Part shown: in pieces, positions 44,676-58,663 of the stretch
Position numbering within the stretch: the first letter of the stretch is position 1
Layout of the letters: each line of letters begins with the position of its first letter
NCBI RefSeq assembly: GCF_900177775.1
Contig: NZ_FXWH01000001.1
Location: forward strand, 1-64,000
DNA length: 64,000 nt
Reading direction: 5' to 3'
Source of the DNA: Pseudidiomarina planktonica
GTDB lineage: Bacteria; Pseudomonadota; Gammaproteobacteria; Enterobacterales; Alteromonadaceae
The notes under the pieces: model-generated
What the model was told of the DNA's origin: nothing
The model's database searches: none
What the model saw: the letters and a program-made list of their open reading frames with translations, nothing else
Position numbers and translations under genes: made by a program

Positions 44676-45092
44676 TTATTTCCGCAGTTTGCGAATAACC
44701 TGTAATTGCGCCATTGCCCGTGCCAGTTCGGCTGCGGCTTCGGCGTAACTCAGATCCGAGCTGGAATCGCTAATGGCTTGTTCTGCACGTTGTTGTGCAG
44801 CAACTGCCTGTTGCTCGTCCAGTTCGTCACCACGTACTGCAACATCTGCAAGCACCGTGACGTTATTCGGCTGCACTTCCAGCACACCACCGGCTACGTA
44901 GATGATGTCTTCACCACCTTCCGCTTTAACCAACCGCACCATACCTGGTTTTAGCTGGGTTAACAGCGGTGCGTGACCTGGGTAAATACCCAGCTCACCT
45001 TCGCTTCCGGTTACTTGCACGGTTTCAACGGCACCCGAGAAAATTTTCTCTTCGGCGCTGACCACGTCAAGCTGTACAGTTTTTGCCGCCAT
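44676..45092 (-). CDS. atpC: ATP synthase epsilon subunit
   Basis: This is the epsilon subunit of the F1 central stalk, which couples rotation and inhibits ATP hydrolysis. An N-terminal beta-sandwich ([17 protein letters not shown] near residue 30-46) is followed by a C-terminal helical hairpin. The length of 138 equals the E. coli subunit. It is the last gene of the atpIBEFHAGDC operon. Confidence 0.96.
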   Translation of the reverse strand: MAAKTVQLDVVSAEEKIFSGAVETVQVTGSEGELGIYPGHAPLLTQLKPGMVRLVKAEGGEDIIYVAGGVLEVQPNNVTVLADVAVRGDELDEQQAVAAQQRAEQAISDSSSDLSYAEAAAELARAMAQLQVIRKLRK

Positions 45093-45108
45093 CTAAACCT
45101 CCCGGTTC

Positions 45109-46533
<1,425 letters not shown>

Positions 46534-47400
46534 TTATACCGCTTCGGCGCCGGAAACAATTTCCGAAATTTCCTGTGTAATCGCTGCCTGACGTGCTTTG
46601 TTATACACCAGTTGCAGCTGATCAATAAGGTCCTCAGCATTGTCGGTTGCAGATTTCATCGCAACCATGCGTGCTGCCTGTTCGCTCGCAATGTTATCAA
46701 CCACACCTTGGTATACCTGTGCTTCAACGAAGCGACGTATTAGGGTATCCAAAATTGGTTGAGGATTCGGCTCATACAAGTAGTCCCAGCTACCTGTTTG
46801 AACTTCATCGCTTTCATCGGCTTTCGGCAACGGTAACAACTGACTAATTGTTGGCTCTTGCTTCATGGTGTTCACAAACTTGTTGTACACCACGAACAAG
46901 CGGTCAATTTTGCCTTCATCAAAGGCATCCAACATCACTTGAACCGTACCTAAAACATCGTTGATACCTGGCTTATCGCCAATACCTGATGTTTGTGCCA
47001 GCAAACGGCCGCCAAAGCGTTTAAAGAAACCGGTTGCCTTGTTGCCAATGGCTGCAAAGTCGACTTCTTTACCTTCATCACGCAATTTCTTCGCGTGCAA
47101 AACCACAGCTTTAAATTCGTTGGTGTTCAAGCCACCACACAAGCCGCGGTCGGTAGAAACGACAATGTAACCAACGCGCTTAACTTCACGCTCATCCATA
47201 TACGGATGACGATATTCCAAGTTACCGCGTGCAACATGGCCAATCACATTGCGAATGCTGTCGGCATACGGACGCGTCGCCGCCATCCGTTCCTGCGCCT
47301 TTTTCATTTTGGACGCAGCAACCATTTCCATTGCGCTGGTGATCTTCTGAGTATTATTAATACTCCCGATCTTGGTTTTTATCTCTTTACCGCCGGCCAT
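46534..47400 (-). CDS. atpG: ATP synthase gamma subunit
   Basis: This is the central rotor shaft of F1. The N-terminal helix begins [19 protein letters not shown] and the C-terminal helix contains [16 protein letters not shown], both diagnostic. The length of 288 matches E. coli AtpG (287). Confidence 0.97.
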   Translation of the reverse strand: MAGGKEIKTKIGSINNTQKITSAMEMVAASKMKKAQERMAATRPYADSIRNVIGHVARGNLEYRHPYMDEREVKRVGYIVVSTDRGLCGGLNTNEFKAVVLHAKKLRDEGKEVDFAAIGNKATGFFKRFGGRLLAQTSGIGDKPGINDVLGTVQVMLDAFDEGKIDRLFVVYNKFVNTMKQEPTISQLLPLPKADESDEVQTGSWDYLYEPNPQPILDTLIRRFVEAQVYQGVVDNIASEQAARMVAMKSATDNAEDLIDQLQLVYNKARQAAITQEISEIVSGAEAV

Positions 47401-47457
47401 GACTAATCTCCTGTTAACTCAACGACAAATGGTCACCCGTAGGGGCGACCACCTTAC

Positions 47458-48999
<1,542 letters not shown>

Positions 49000-49013
49000 G
49001 CTCAAGTCCCCAA

Positions 49014-49547
49014 TTAGGATTGCAGTGCGTGGGCAAGGCGATTCAACTTGCCGCGCACAGTACCGTCAATTACGGTGTCACCGGCTTTGATCATCAATCC
49101 ACTGACGATACCGGCGTCAACACTGCAATTCAGCTTAACTTTGCGTGAAAAACGTTGTTCCAACGTTTTTGCCAGATTGTCCTGCTGTTTCTTCGTCAAT
49201 TTGGTTGCTGAGGTTACATCCACAGCAACTTCCTTTTCGTGCTCAGAGCGAAGTTCGCCATAGAGCTTTTCAACTGCAGGCAAAGCTTTCAAGCGGCCAT
49301 TTTCAGCCATGAGACGAACAAGATTCTGGGCTTTCTCGTCCAGTTGTTCACCACAAACACTTATGAAAACTTCGGTTTTCTTATCCAGCGTTTCAGCGCT
49401 ATTTAAAAACGCACCCATGCTGGCGTCCTCTGCTACTGCAGCGGCAAACACCAGCATTTCGTGCCATTTTTCGACGGCGCCATGTTCTAATGCAAAATCA
49501 AAAGCTGCTTTTGCATAGGGGCGAGCAACCGTAGTCAATTCTGACAT
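49014..49547 (-). CDS. atpH: ATP synthase delta subunit
   Basis: This peripheral-stalk subunit joins F1 to the b dimer. The opening [20 protein letters not shown] is nearly the E. coli start and fixes the ATG at 49547 (177 residues, as in E. coli). AAGGGG lies 9 nt upstream; a GTG 6 nt earlier is too close to it. Confidence 0.96.
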   Translation of the reverse strand: MSELTTVARPYAKAAFDFALEHGAVEKWHEMLVFAAAVAEDASMGAFLNSAETLDKKTEVFISVCGEQLDEKAQNLVRLMAENGRLKALPAVEKLYGELRSEHEKEVAVDVTSATKLTKKQQDNLAKTLEQRFSRKVKLNCSVDAGIVSGLMIKAGDTVIDGTVRGKLNRLAHALQS

Positions 49548-49565
49548 TTGCACAAACCCCTTTCG

Positions 49566-50036
49566 TTAAAGTTCAGCGACCAGTTTTTCAACGATGTCGC
49601 TATGAGCGTCTTTATCAATCTCACGCCCAATAATTTTTTCTGCACCAGCGACTGCAAGAACAGCAACCTGCTTACGCAGTTCTTCACGAACGCGGTTCCG
49701 TTCTGCTTCGATTTCAGTGTGACCAGAAGCAACGACTTTTTCGCGTTCTTCATGGCCACGCTGAGTTTCTTCCTCAACGATTTTAGCAGCGCGTTTTTTC
49801 GCCTGCTCGATGAGTTCAGCAGCTTCAGCTTTCGCTTCGTTCAGCTCTTCGGCAATTTTCGACTGAGCAAGTTCAAGGTCTTTCTCGGCGCGTTCGCCAG
49901 CCGCCAGGCCATCAGCAATTTTCTGCTGACGCTCTTCGATCACTCGAATTAGCGGTGGCCATACGAACTTCATGCAAAACAGCACGAAGACGATAAACGC
50001 AATCGTTTGACCTATTAGGGTAGCGTTGATACTCAC
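49566..50036 (-). CDS. atpF: ATP synthase b subunit
   Basis: This is the peripheral stalk b subunit. One N-terminal transmembrane helix (about 5-25) is followed by a long charged coiled coil. The length of 156 is identical to E. coli. It starts with GTG after a strong AAAGGAGG. Confidence 0.96.
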   Translation of the reverse strand: MSINATLIGQTIAFIVFVLFCMKFVWPPLIRVIEERQQKIADGLAAGERAEKDLELAQSKIAEELNEAKAEAAELIEQAKKRAAKIVEEETQRGHEEREKVVASGHTEIEAERNRVREELRKQVAVLAVAGAEKIIGREIDKDAHSDIVEKLVAEL

Positions 50037-50074
50037 AACGGACCTCCTTTACGTTGGTGACCGTGGTATCTCGA

Positions 50075-50350
<276 letters not shown>

Positions 50351-50382
50351 TTAAAGTAAAAAATAAAAAGTAAAATTAAAAA

Positions 50383-51237
<855 letters not shown>

Positions 51238-51624
51238 TTACGTTGATTTTAAAAATAAAACCGGTGCTAGCCATTGTACCGCCAGCGCCACAATAAACCC
51301 GGCGAACACGGCTCCTTTAGGAAGCCCGCTCAAGCCAAGAATTGCGGCCAGAATAATTGTCATCAGCACCATTTTCAGTGCTTCGCCCGCAAAAAAGCTT
51401 TTCACTATTTGCTGAGCTGAGCGCGCGCCGCTATAAGCGAAAGCGCGCCATGCGAATACTGCTGTGGGAATAATAATAGCTAACCCACCAGCAATAACGC
51501 CTAATCCGTGCAGCAAGGATAAACCTAAACTAACCCCGACAGCCACCAGCATCACTATGCCGGTTTGGGTTAGTAACAGGCGTTTGGCCAGCGTTTTACC
51601 TGTTGAATTCAGTGCTGTAACCAA
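51238..51624 (-). CDS. atpI: ATP synthase protein I
   Basis: This 128-residue protein with four transmembrane helices is encoded at the head of the atp operon. It is thought to help c-ring assembly and Mg2+ handling. Its position directly before atpB and its hydrophobic profile make the call firm although the sequence is poorly conserved. Confidence 0.85.
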   Translation of the reverse strand: MVTALNSTGKTLAKRLLLTQTGIVMLVAVGVSLGLSLLHGLGVIAGGLAIIIPTAVFAWRAFAYSGARSAQQIVKSFFAGEALKMVLMTIILAAILGLSGLPKGAVFAGFIVALAVQWLAPVLFLKST

Positions 51625-51655
51625 GCCAGAAATACCCCCGCAAAAAACTCGCGTA

Positions 51656-51683
51656 AGTATAAAGATCTATGTTGGAATTGCAA
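51656..51683 (-). promoter_or_regulatory. Candidate atp operon promoter
   Basis: On the minus strand TTGCAA (51683-51678), a 16-bp spacer and TATACT (51661-51656) lie about 35 bp before atpI. An imperfect inverted repeat at 51713-51741 lies upstream of it and could be a protein-binding site or the parB 3' hairpin. Confidence 0.5.
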
Positions 51684-51767
51684 CCACAATTGACTTCCAG
51701 GCTACGATCTACAAGCACTTAACAATTGGTTAACAGTGCTTAACTACTGACACCAAAGGGCTTTTGC

Positions 51768-52658
51768 CTAGTCTTTGATGTGCGCCAGAATGCCATCTAA
51801 TTCATCCAGGCTGCTGTAACTAATAACCAATTTACCCTGACCTTTACGGCCATGATTAATGGCAACAGCAGCACCTAAGCGTTCGGTTAAATCTTTTTCC
51901 AGGCGCTCTATGTCAGCGTCTGGTTTTTGCGCCGGAGTTTTCTTACCCGGTTCCAGCACCCGACGAACCAATTTTTCAGCTTCGCGAACCGTCATGCCTT
52001 TGGCTGCAATAATACGGCCGGCGTCGCTTTGCGCGTCGCCCTGCAATGCCAATAATAGCTTCGCATGGCCTAGCTCAATGTCGCCGCGCTCTAATAAGGT
52101 TTTAACTTCCGCCTCAAGATTATTCAGGCGTAACAGGTTGGTAATGGTTGCGCGTGATTTACCTACGGCTTCGGCCACTTCCTGGTGGGTCAGCTGAAAC
52201 TCGTCCAGCAACCGTTGCAGGGCATTGGCTTCTTCCATGGAGTTTAAGTCTTCACGCTGAATATTTTCAATCAGTGCAATAGCAACGGCCGCTTCATCAG
52301 GCACGTCTTTGATTAAACAGGGAACCATTTCCAGCCGCGCCATTTGCGCTGCACGCCAGCGTCGTTCACCGGCAATAATTTCATAGCTGTCAGGACCTAC
52401 CGGACGAACCACTATCGGCTGAATAATACCTTGTGATTTAATCGAAGAAGCTAAGTCTTCCAGCGCTTCCGGAGACATGTCTTTACGCGGCTGGTACTTG
52501 CCCGGGCGCAACCATTCAATGGGTAATTTCTGCAGCTCGCCTTTACTGCTTTCCTGCTGAGCAACTTCATCCGCTACGTTGGTGCGGTTTTGCGCGTTGT
52601 TACTGTTGGTTAGTAACGCGTCCAGGCCGCGTCCAAGTCCTCGTTTTTTTGCCGACAT
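51768..52658 (-). CDS. parB: Chromosome partitioning protein ParB
   Basis: ParB is a CTP-dependent DNA clamp that loads at parS near the origin and works with ParA in chromosome segregation. It has the N-terminal GLGRGLDALL tail, the CTP-binding ERRWRAAQ box (near 112), and a helix-turn-helix (LTHQEVAEAVGKSRATITNLLRL, about 155-178). The length is 296. A parS site was not noticed in the window. Confidence 0.95.
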   Translation of the reverse strand: MSAKKRGLGRGLDALLTNSNNAQNRTNVADEVAQQESSKGELQKLPIEWLRPGKYQPRKDMSPEALEDLASSIKSQGIIQPIVVRPVGPDSYEIIAGERRWRAAQMARLEMVPCLIKDVPDEAAVAIALIENIQREDLNSMEEANALQRLLDEFQLTHQEVAEAVGKSRATITNLLRLNNLEAEVKTLLERGDIELGHAKLLLALQGDAQSDAGRIIAAKGMTVREAEKLVRRVLEPGKKTPAQKPDADIERLEKDLTERLGAAVAINHGRKGQGKLVISYSSLDELDGILAHIKD

Positions 52659-52695
52659 AAGCGCTTGGTTCCTTGTTTGCTCAGTTTTTTTCTAG

Positions 52696-53493
52696 TTAAG
52701 CTTCTGTTGTTTCGCTGTCTTTTTGTAATTGTTCGGCGCGGCGAATTAATTCACCGGCCAGTGCCAGGTAAGCCTTGGCACCGGTAGAGGTTTTATCATA
52801 ATACATGGCTGGTGCGCCGAAGCTTGGTGCTTCTGCCAGGCGTACATTGCGTGGAATTACGGTGCGATACACTTTGTCACCAAAGTGCGCTTTCAACTGC
52901 TCGGAAACATCATTAGCTAGACGATTCCGCGGATCGTACATAGTACGCAAAATACCTTCGATGCTTAAACTTGGATTTACCACATCGGCCAGGCGGTTAA
53001 TGGTGTCCATTAACGCGGTTAAGCCTTCCAGTGCGTAATACTCACACTGCATGGGTACCAGAATAGAATCGGCGGCAGCCATGGCATTCACGGTTAACAT
53101 GTTCAATGACGGCGGGCAGTCGATAAAAATAAAATCGTAATTATCAGCAACAGGCTTCAGTGCGTTACGTAACCTCAATTCCCGCGCAAATACTTCCATT
53201 AATTTAATTTCAGCGGCGGTGACATCGGCATTGGCGGCAATTAGGTGATATTTGCCATTGGTGTCGGTAACTATCACTTCTTTGGCCGGGGTTTCGTCTA
53301 CCAGCAGCTCGTATACGGTATTTTCAACTTCGTATTTGTCCACACCGCTACCCATAGTGGCGTTGCCCTGTGGGTCTAAATCAATCAACAAGACTTTTCT
53401 GCGCGTTGCAGCCATGGAAGCTGCAAGGTTAACCGCGGTGGTGGTTTTGCCCACGCCGCCTTTTTGGTTCGCAATTGCAATTATTTTTGCCAC
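52696..53493 (-). CDS. parA: Chromosome partitioning ATPase ParA
   Basis: This Walker-type partition ATPase has the deviant Walker A KGGVGKTT (residues 10-17), and LIDLDPQGNAT and FIDCPPSLN. It starts with GTG 5 nt after rsmG, with AGAGG upstream. The length is 265. The rsmG-parA-parB order next to the origin is conserved in many bacteria. Confidence 0.96.
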   Translation of the reverse strand: MAKIIAIANQKGGVGKTTTAVNLAASMAATRRKVLLIDLDPQGNATMGSGVDKYEVENTVYELLVDETPAKEVIVTDTNGKYHLIAANADVTAAEIKLMEVFARELRLRNALKPVADNYDFIFIDCPPSLNMLTVNAMAAADSILVPMQCEYYALEGLTALMDTINRLADVVNPSLSIEGILRTMYDPRNRLANDVSEQLKAHFGDKVYRTVIPRNVRLAEAPSFGAPAMYYDKTSTGAKAYLALAGELIRRAEQLQKDSETTEA

Positions 53494-53498
53494 GGTTA

Positions 53499-54161
53499 TT
53501 AACCTCTTGTTGTAATTATTACCAGGTGACGTTCACCTTCAACACCCGGAACCTGCAATTTATGAACGCTCTCAAGCTCAGTAAAATCAGGAAGCTCAGC
53601 CAGTTCATCGGTGGGATGTACACCTTTCAATGCTAAAAATTTACCATGCGCGGCAGGTAAATGCGCGCACCAACTGAGCATATCACTAAGCGACGCAAAG
53701 GCTCTACTAATCACACCATCAAATTGCTGCTCAGGTTGGTAATCTTCCACCCGGGCCTGTACTGCCGTGACATTGGTTATTTTCAGCTCATGACAAACCT
53801 GACGAATAAACCGAATGCGCTTCCCTAAACTATCCAGCAGCACAAATTCTTTGTCGGGCTCCACAATGGCCAGCGGTAGCCCTGGTAAACCCGGGCCGGT
53901 ACCCACATCAATAAAGCGTTTACCCTGCAAATGCGGACGAATAACCAGGCTATCGATTAAATGCTTACTGAGCATTTGCTCCGGCACGCGTACTGATGTC
54001 AGGTTATAGGCTCGGTTCCATTTATCAAGCAAACTTACTAAAGTTAGTAATTGCTCACTTTGCTTGTCAGTAATACTGATATTGGCTTGTTGTAATAACG
54101 ACGGCCATTTTTTTGCCCAGCTACTTGCTGCTATATTCGTTGCAGTATTGGTTGAAGTCAC
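53499..54161 (-). CDS. rsmG: 16S rRNA m7G527 methyltransferase RsmG
   Basis: RsmG methylates G527 of 16S rRNA; its loss gives low-level streptomycin resistance in E. coli. The SAM-binding motif is [16 protein letters not shown] (near residue 82). It starts with GTG 8 nt after mnmG, with AGGA upstream. The length is 220 residues (E. coli 207). Confidence 0.96.
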   Translation of the reverse strand: MTSTNTATNIAASSWAKKWPSLLQQANISITDKQSEQLLTLVSLLDKWNRAYNLTSVRVPEQMLSKHLIDSLVIRPHLQGKRFIDVGTGPGLPGLPLAIVEPDKEFVLLDSLGKRIRFIRQVCHELKITNVTAVQARVEDYQPEQQFDGVISRAFASLSDMLSWCAHLPAAHGKFLALKGVHPTDELAELPDFTELESVHKLQVPGVEGERHLVIITTRG

Positions 54162-54169
54162 AACTTTTC

Positions 54170-56080
54170 CTAAGCGCTTTTGCGCAACAGTCCTTGTTTT
54201 TTCAGGTGTACCAGTAGCATGGAAATAGCAGCTGGAGTAATACCTGAAATTCGCGCAGCTTTGCCAACGGTTTCTGGCTGATGCTGGTTTAATTTGGCAA
54301 TGACTTCATTCGACAAACCGTTAATAGACGCATAATCGAAGGTTGCTGGCAGCAAGGTATTCTCATGGCGTAACTGTCTGGCAATTTCATCATGCTGACG
54401 AGTAATGTAACCCGCATATTTGGTTTGTATTTCAACCTGTTCAGCGGCTTGTGCGTCATCCAGACCCGGACCTATTTCTTCAATAGCCACCAAATCTTTG
54501 TACGTAATTTCCGGACGGCGCAATAATTCTTCGGCGTTCACTTCGCGTGAAATTGGTTTTTTCACCAACTTGTTAATGGCATCAGCTGCGGCATGGTTTG
54601 GATACAACCAGGTTCCGCGCAATCGCTTTTGCTCACTTTCAATAGCTTCCATTTTTGCCTGGAAACGGGCCCAGCGAGCGTCATCAACCAAACCTAATTT
54701 ACGGCCTTGTTCGGTTAAGCGAATGTCGGCGTTGTCTTCACGCAACAATAAGCGGTATTCGGCACGCGAGGTAAACATGCGGTAGGGTTCTTTGGTACCC
54801 AATGTGGACAGATCGTCAATGAGCACGCCCATATAGGCCTGATCCCGGCGTGGCGCCCAAGAATCCTTACCCTGAACCTGCAAGGCGGCGTTTAAACCGG
54901 CTACCAGACCCTGGGCACCGGCTTCTTCATAGCCGGTAGTACCGTTGATTTGACCGGCAAAGAACAAGCCATGAATGTATTTGGTTTCCAAAGATTGTTT
55001 TAAATCACGTGGATCGAAAAAGTCATACTCGATGGCGTAACCAGGACGCGTGATATGCGCATTTTCAAAGCCTTTGATTGAACGCACTAACTCAACTTGC
55101 ACATCAAATGGCAAACTGGTGGAAATACCGTTTGGATATACCTCGTGGGTGGTTAAGCCTTCTGGCTCAACGAAAATCTGATGCGAGTTTTTGTCTGCAA
55201 AACGAATCACTTTATCTTCAATCGACGGACAATAGCGCGGCCCAACACCTTCAATAATGCCGGAATACATGGGTGAGCGATCTAAACCGCTTTTAATAAT
55301 GTCGTGTGTGCGTTCGTTGGTATGAGTGATATAGCAAGGCACCTGGCGTGGATGATCACTACCGTCACCCATAAACGAAAATATTGGGGTTGGCTGATCG
55401 CCCGGTTGTTCCTGCATCACACTAAAATCAATGGTTTTGGCATCAACACGTGGTGGAGTACCTGTTTTTAAGCGATCTACCCGAACTGGCAGTTCACGTA
55501 AACGTTTTGCCAGGTTATTTGCAGGAGGATCGCCAGCACGACCGCCTTGGTAGTTTTCTAAGCCAATGTGAATTTGTCCGCCAAGGAAAGTACCTACGGT
55601 TAGTACGACGGTTTTAGCAGAGAACTTCAGTCCCATTTGGGTAACTACACCAACCACGCGATCTTGTTCAACAATGAGATCGTCACAAGCTTGTTGAAAC
55701 AAACTCAGGTTTGGTTGGTTTTCCAGAGTTTCGCGAATAGCTGCCCGATAAAGCTGGCGATCGGCTTGTGCGCGAGTTGCCCGTACGGCTGGCCCTTTTG
55801 ATGAATTAAGCGTACGGAACTGAATACCGGCGCGATCGGCTGCTATAGCCATAGCACCACCAAGCGCATCAATTTCTTTTACTAAGTGGCCTTTACCAAT
55901 ACCACCAATAGCGGGGTTACAGGACATTTGGCCTAAGGTTTCAATGTTATGTGTTAGCAATAACGTAGAACTACCCATACGGGCAGCTGCTAAGGCTGCT
56001 TCTGTGCCTGCATGACCACCACCTATAACGATAACGTCAAAGTGTTGATGGTAGGTGTTGTTGCCTGTACTGCTGGACAT
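54170..56080 (-). CDS. mnmG: tRNA uridine 5-carboxymethylaminomethyl modification enzyme MnmG
   Basis: MnmG (GidA) is the FAD subunit of the MnmE-MnmG complex that modifies U34 of several tRNAs. The FAD-binding [19 protein letters not shown] is near residues 18-36. The conserved [22 protein letters not shown] and the cysteine block [13 protein letters not shown] are present. The length is 636 (E. coli 629). It is the gene that flanks oriC on the left. Confidence 0.97.
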   Translation of the reverse strand: MSSSTGNNTYHQHFDVIVIGGGHAGTEAALAAARMGSSTLLLTHNIETLGQMSCNPAIGGIGKGHLVKEIDALGGAMAIAADRAGIQFRTLNSSKGPAVRATRAQADRQLYRAAIRETLENQPNLSLFQQACDDLIVEQDRVVGVVTQMGLKFSAKTVVLTVGTFLGGQIHIGLENYQGGRAGDPPANNLAKRLRELPVRVDRLKTGTPPRVDAKTIDFSVMQEQPGDQPTPIFSFMGDGSDHPRQVPCYITHTNERTHDIIKSGLDRSPMYSGIIEGVGPRYCPSIEDKVIRFADKNSHQIFVEPEGLTTHEVYPNGISTSLPFDVQVELVRSIKGFENAHITRPGYAIEYDFFDPRDLKQSLETKYIHGLFFAGQINGTTGYEEAGAQGLVAGLNAALQVQGKDSWAPRRDQAYMGVLIDDLSTLGTKEPYRMFTSRAEYRLLLREDNADIRLTEQGRKLGLVDDARWARFQAKMEAIESEQKRLRGTWLYPNHAAADAINKLVKKPISREVNAEELLRRPEITYKDLVAIEEIGPGLDDAQAAEQVEIQTKYAGYITRQHDEIARQLRHENTLLPATFDYASINGLSNEVIAKLNQHQPETVGKAARISGITPAAISMLLVHLKKQGLLRKSA

Positions 56081-56179
56081 ATATTGAATACCTGTTGTTT
56101 CTAATTACGCGTGGTTACGCAGAGTGAAGCGTAAGCGCGAAGAGCTAGTTCGGATGTGATTCATGAACCGGTTATTTTA

Positions 56180-56500
56180 ACGCGAATTCACTGAAAGAAA
56201 AATGGTTAAATTTTAAACGGGGTGTAAAACTTCCCTGAGAGGATCTTAAAAGTATTTAAATGATCTTGTTTTGATCTTTTACTATGCCTACTACTAGGAT
56301 CGAGTTTCCTGTTGATAAGCGATCAAAGCTGTTCATTTTAAAGGATCTTTTTGATCATGAAAGCTGTGATCAGATGACGATCTTAACTGCTTACATCATG
56401 TGGGTAACTATAGTGATTATCCACAGGTATGGTTATCAACAGACTTATTTGGTGCATATAAACAGGTCTTAACCAGGCTTATACTTCTTTTATACACAAA
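56180..56500. other. Chromosomal replication origin oriC
   Basis: The 409-bp gap between mnmG and mioC, the E. coli oriC location, holds nine GATC sites within 141 bp (56242-56382). It also has four DnaA boxes: TTATCAACA at 56310-56318 (minus), TTATCCACA at 56417-56425, TTATCAACA at 56433-56441 and TTATACACA at 56490-56498. The AT-rich left part (56242-56285) carries GATCTT repeats like the E. coli 13-mers of the unwinding element. Nearby genes to the left all run away from it. An ORF at 56284-56472 is a chance frame. Confidence 0.92.
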
Positions 56501-56942
56501 TATTGATGAATTTTTGTACCCATATTGGTGTTAATTGCTCCGGGTCGTCTTCCATCATGTCTATTTCCAGACGATCTAATAGTCGCATGGCGGCCGCATC
56601 ATTCAGTCGTTGGTCTAAATCACGACCCGCTGCACAATAAGTATCGTAGCAGGACTCACCAATGGCTATTACCGCATACTTTAAGCCTGACAACTGCGGT
56701 GGGCGGTGTTCCAGTTGCTCCGCAAAATCGAGCATGCTGTCACCGTAATCACCGGCACCATGGCTGGCTACCAGGCATAACCAGATGCGCTCAGGCCCGG
56801 CTTGTTCAGTCAGTGCATCAAAGTCAGGTTCGTAATGCATTTCGGTAGTTAGGCCGGCTTGTTGCAATTGTTCCTGCACCTGATCGGCTAAATACTCGGT
56901 ATTCCCTGAGGTAGTGCCAACTAAAATGTCGATGCGACTCAT
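56490..56942 (-). CDS. mioC: Flavodoxin-like protein MioC
   Basis: This 150-residue cytosolic flavoprotein of the MioC branch is of E. coli MioC size (147). The FMN phosphate loop is GTTSGNTEYLA (near residues 9-19). SHGAGDYGDS and IGESCYDTYC are the other flavin-binding loops. E. coli MioC has been linked to biotin synthase, but its role is unsettled. It reads towards oriC; its stop codon overlaps a DnaA box, so its transcription could pass into the origin. Confidence 0.9.
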   Translation of the reverse strand: MSRIDILVGTTSGNTEYLADQVQEQLQQAGLTTEMHYEPDFDALTEQAGPERIWLCLVASHGAGDYGDSMLDFAEQLEHRPPQLSGLKYAVIAIGESCYDTYCAAGRDLDQRLNDAAAMRLLDRLEIDMMEDDPEQLTPIWVQKFINICV

Positions 56943-56987
56943 AGTGTTTCGTTCCTAAGTTCGGTTCGTGCCTGTTAACGGTTATTG

Positions 56988-58448
56988 TTAACGAATAACG
57001 GCCAGAGTTTGATACTCGTCAATGGCAAATTGGTCTGTCATACCGCTGATAAAATCCTGAATTAAACGACAGCGGTAATATAACTCGTGATGGTCATCGT
57101 TTTTCGGTTGTTGCAGATAGGCGGCGATATGCTTTGCTGGAAGTCGTTTCGCTAAACGCATTGGCAAAATCATATGTTTTGCAGTGCCGCCTAATACAGA
57201 GGCAAAGTCAGAGCTGCTTAGTTTCAGCAATGGAGCGTAAAAATTAAGTAAGCCGTGAATAATCTGATAGCCCTGTAGTTCCAGAGTTTCTACTTCAGGA
57301 TGATTAAATACGTGCTCAAAAGCGACTTCTTTCAGGGTACTAATAACCCTTTGATACACGCTACCGTCCTCTAATAAGGCTCTGTCTAAGGTTCCGTGAA
57401 ATACCGCTTCCATGTTCTCAGCACACTGGCTGGCTGCATGCTCAACTAACGGGTGAATAAGTGCGACACGCAGTGCTATGAAATACTGTCCAACCGGGTC
57501 AACAGGTTCACTGTCGGCTGCCTTGTTGGCCTGATCAATCAAACTTGCAAATGTCACCTTGTTGCCGTTATGAGTACGAATGGTATTGGTTGCAGATGAC
57601 GGTAAATTTGCGCTGATATGCTCAAATTGTTGTTTCAATAGCTGGGTTAACTGAGAAAGATCCAGAATATTTTTCTCTACCGCATCTTCAATATCGGCCA
57701 GGCAGTAAGAAATATCGTCGGCGGCTTCCATGATATAAGCCAGTGGGTGTCGGCAACCGGGTTGTATATCCAGTGCTTGCTGTAAATCACCAATTAGCTT
57801 TTGCTCAGAGTAATAATAGCCAGGCTTTTTCGCCCGGTAACAATCATCTCGCTTGGGTTCATAAGCCGGCCGGGTATATTTCATTAATCCGGCGGTTTGG
57901 CTATAGGTAAGATTCAGGCGCAGCAGAGTGGCGGTGAGGCGGATGGCCTGAGCGTTGCCTTCAAAGTGAATTAAATCTTGTTGCAGCAGGTCATGATGCT
58001 GGTAGCTGTTATCAAGATGACCGAATAGTTCGTTAATATTCTGCGCAAACCAGTTCTGAATTGCGGCTTCGCCAAAATGACCAAAGGGTGGGTTGCCAAT
58101 GTCGTGCATTAAACAGGACATTTCTACCAGGGTTTCAAGCGCTTGTTCGTAAGGTGGCTCCAGGCCTAGTTTGGCAACATCCGGGCCTAGTTTTTGAATC
58201 AGGGTACGAACAATAAAGCGGCCGGTTTGTTGCACTTCCAGCGAATGGGTTAAGCGGCTGCGCACGGCAGCGTTTCGTTCCAGCGGAAACACCTGGGTTT
58301 TCTGTTGCAGGCGGCGTACGGCGGCAGACTGAATAATACGGCCACGGTCACTTTCAAAAGCTCGCAAAATAGCATCCGGCGTTTCGCTTGGTGCCGCAGA
58401 GCCTGACGGGCGTTGAGTGGTAATCTTACGTTTAAAATTAATAGTCAT
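56988..58448 (-). CDS. dgt: Deoxyguanosinetriphosphate triphosphohydrolase (dGTPase)
   Basis: This HD-domain dNTP triphosphohydrolase splits dGTP into deoxyguanosine and triphosphate and influences dNTP pools and phage defence. HD motifs are HSLEVQQTG, CLMHDIGNPPFGHFGE and a later EAADDISYCLADIED. The ATG at 58448 (MTINFKRK) is chosen for the AAGG 6 nt upstream, giving 487 residues (E. coli 505); a longer frame adds an unlikely N-terminus. It lies upstream of mioC on the same strand, 45 bp apart. Confidence 0.9.
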   Translation of the reverse strand: MTINFKRKITTQRPSGSAAPSETPDAILRAFESDRGRIIQSAAVRRLQQKTQVFPLERNAAVRSRLTHSLEVQQTGRFIVRTLIQKLGPDVAKLGLEPPYEQALETLVEMSCLMHDIGNPPFGHFGEAAIQNWFAQNINELFGHLDNSYQHHDLLQQDLIHFEGNAQAIRLTATLLRLNLTYSQTAGLMKYTRPAYEPKRDDCYRAKKPGYYYSEQKLIGDLQQALDIQPGCRHPLAYIMEAADDISYCLADIEDAVEKNILDLSQLTQLLKQQFEHISANLPSSATNTIRTHNGNKVTFASLIDQANKAADSEPVDPVGQYFIALRVALIHPLVEHAASQCAENMEAVFHGTLDRALLEDGSVYQRVISTLKEVAFEHVFNHPEVETLELQGYQIIHGLLNFYAPLLKLSSSDFASVLGGTAKHMILPMRLAKRLPAKHIAAYLQQPKNDDHHELYYRCRLIQDFISGMTDQFAIDEYQTLAVIR

Positions 58449-58663
58449 ACGCGGCCTTGTGAATACTTTACGGATAGAAACCAAGCTTTCTGAAATTACA
58501 TTGTAAGTGAAGTAAACCATAAACAAAGCAGTGGCGGCTATTATGGTATTAATTAACGACTAACGGAGTTATTTTTACGGCCAGCGAAGCTAGCCCTGTG
58601 GGGGGCATGCTGATACCCTAACGAAATAATAAAAACTATTTAATAATCGTTTAGGGCCCTCAC

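Noticed and set aside
51713-51741. Imperfect inverted repeat AAGCACT...AGTGCTT between parB and atpI as a terminator
   Set aside because: No U-tract follows on either strand and the inner arms are out of register; listed only as a possible binding site.
56284-56472. 62-residue plus-strand ORF between mnmG and mioC
   Set aside because: It lies wholly in oriC, through GATC and DnaA sites, and has no ribosome site.
51768-58500. parS site expected near parAB and oriC
   Set aside because: No full TGTTTCACGTGAAACA-type palindrome was noticed by eye; an exact scan was not possible, so absence is not claimed.
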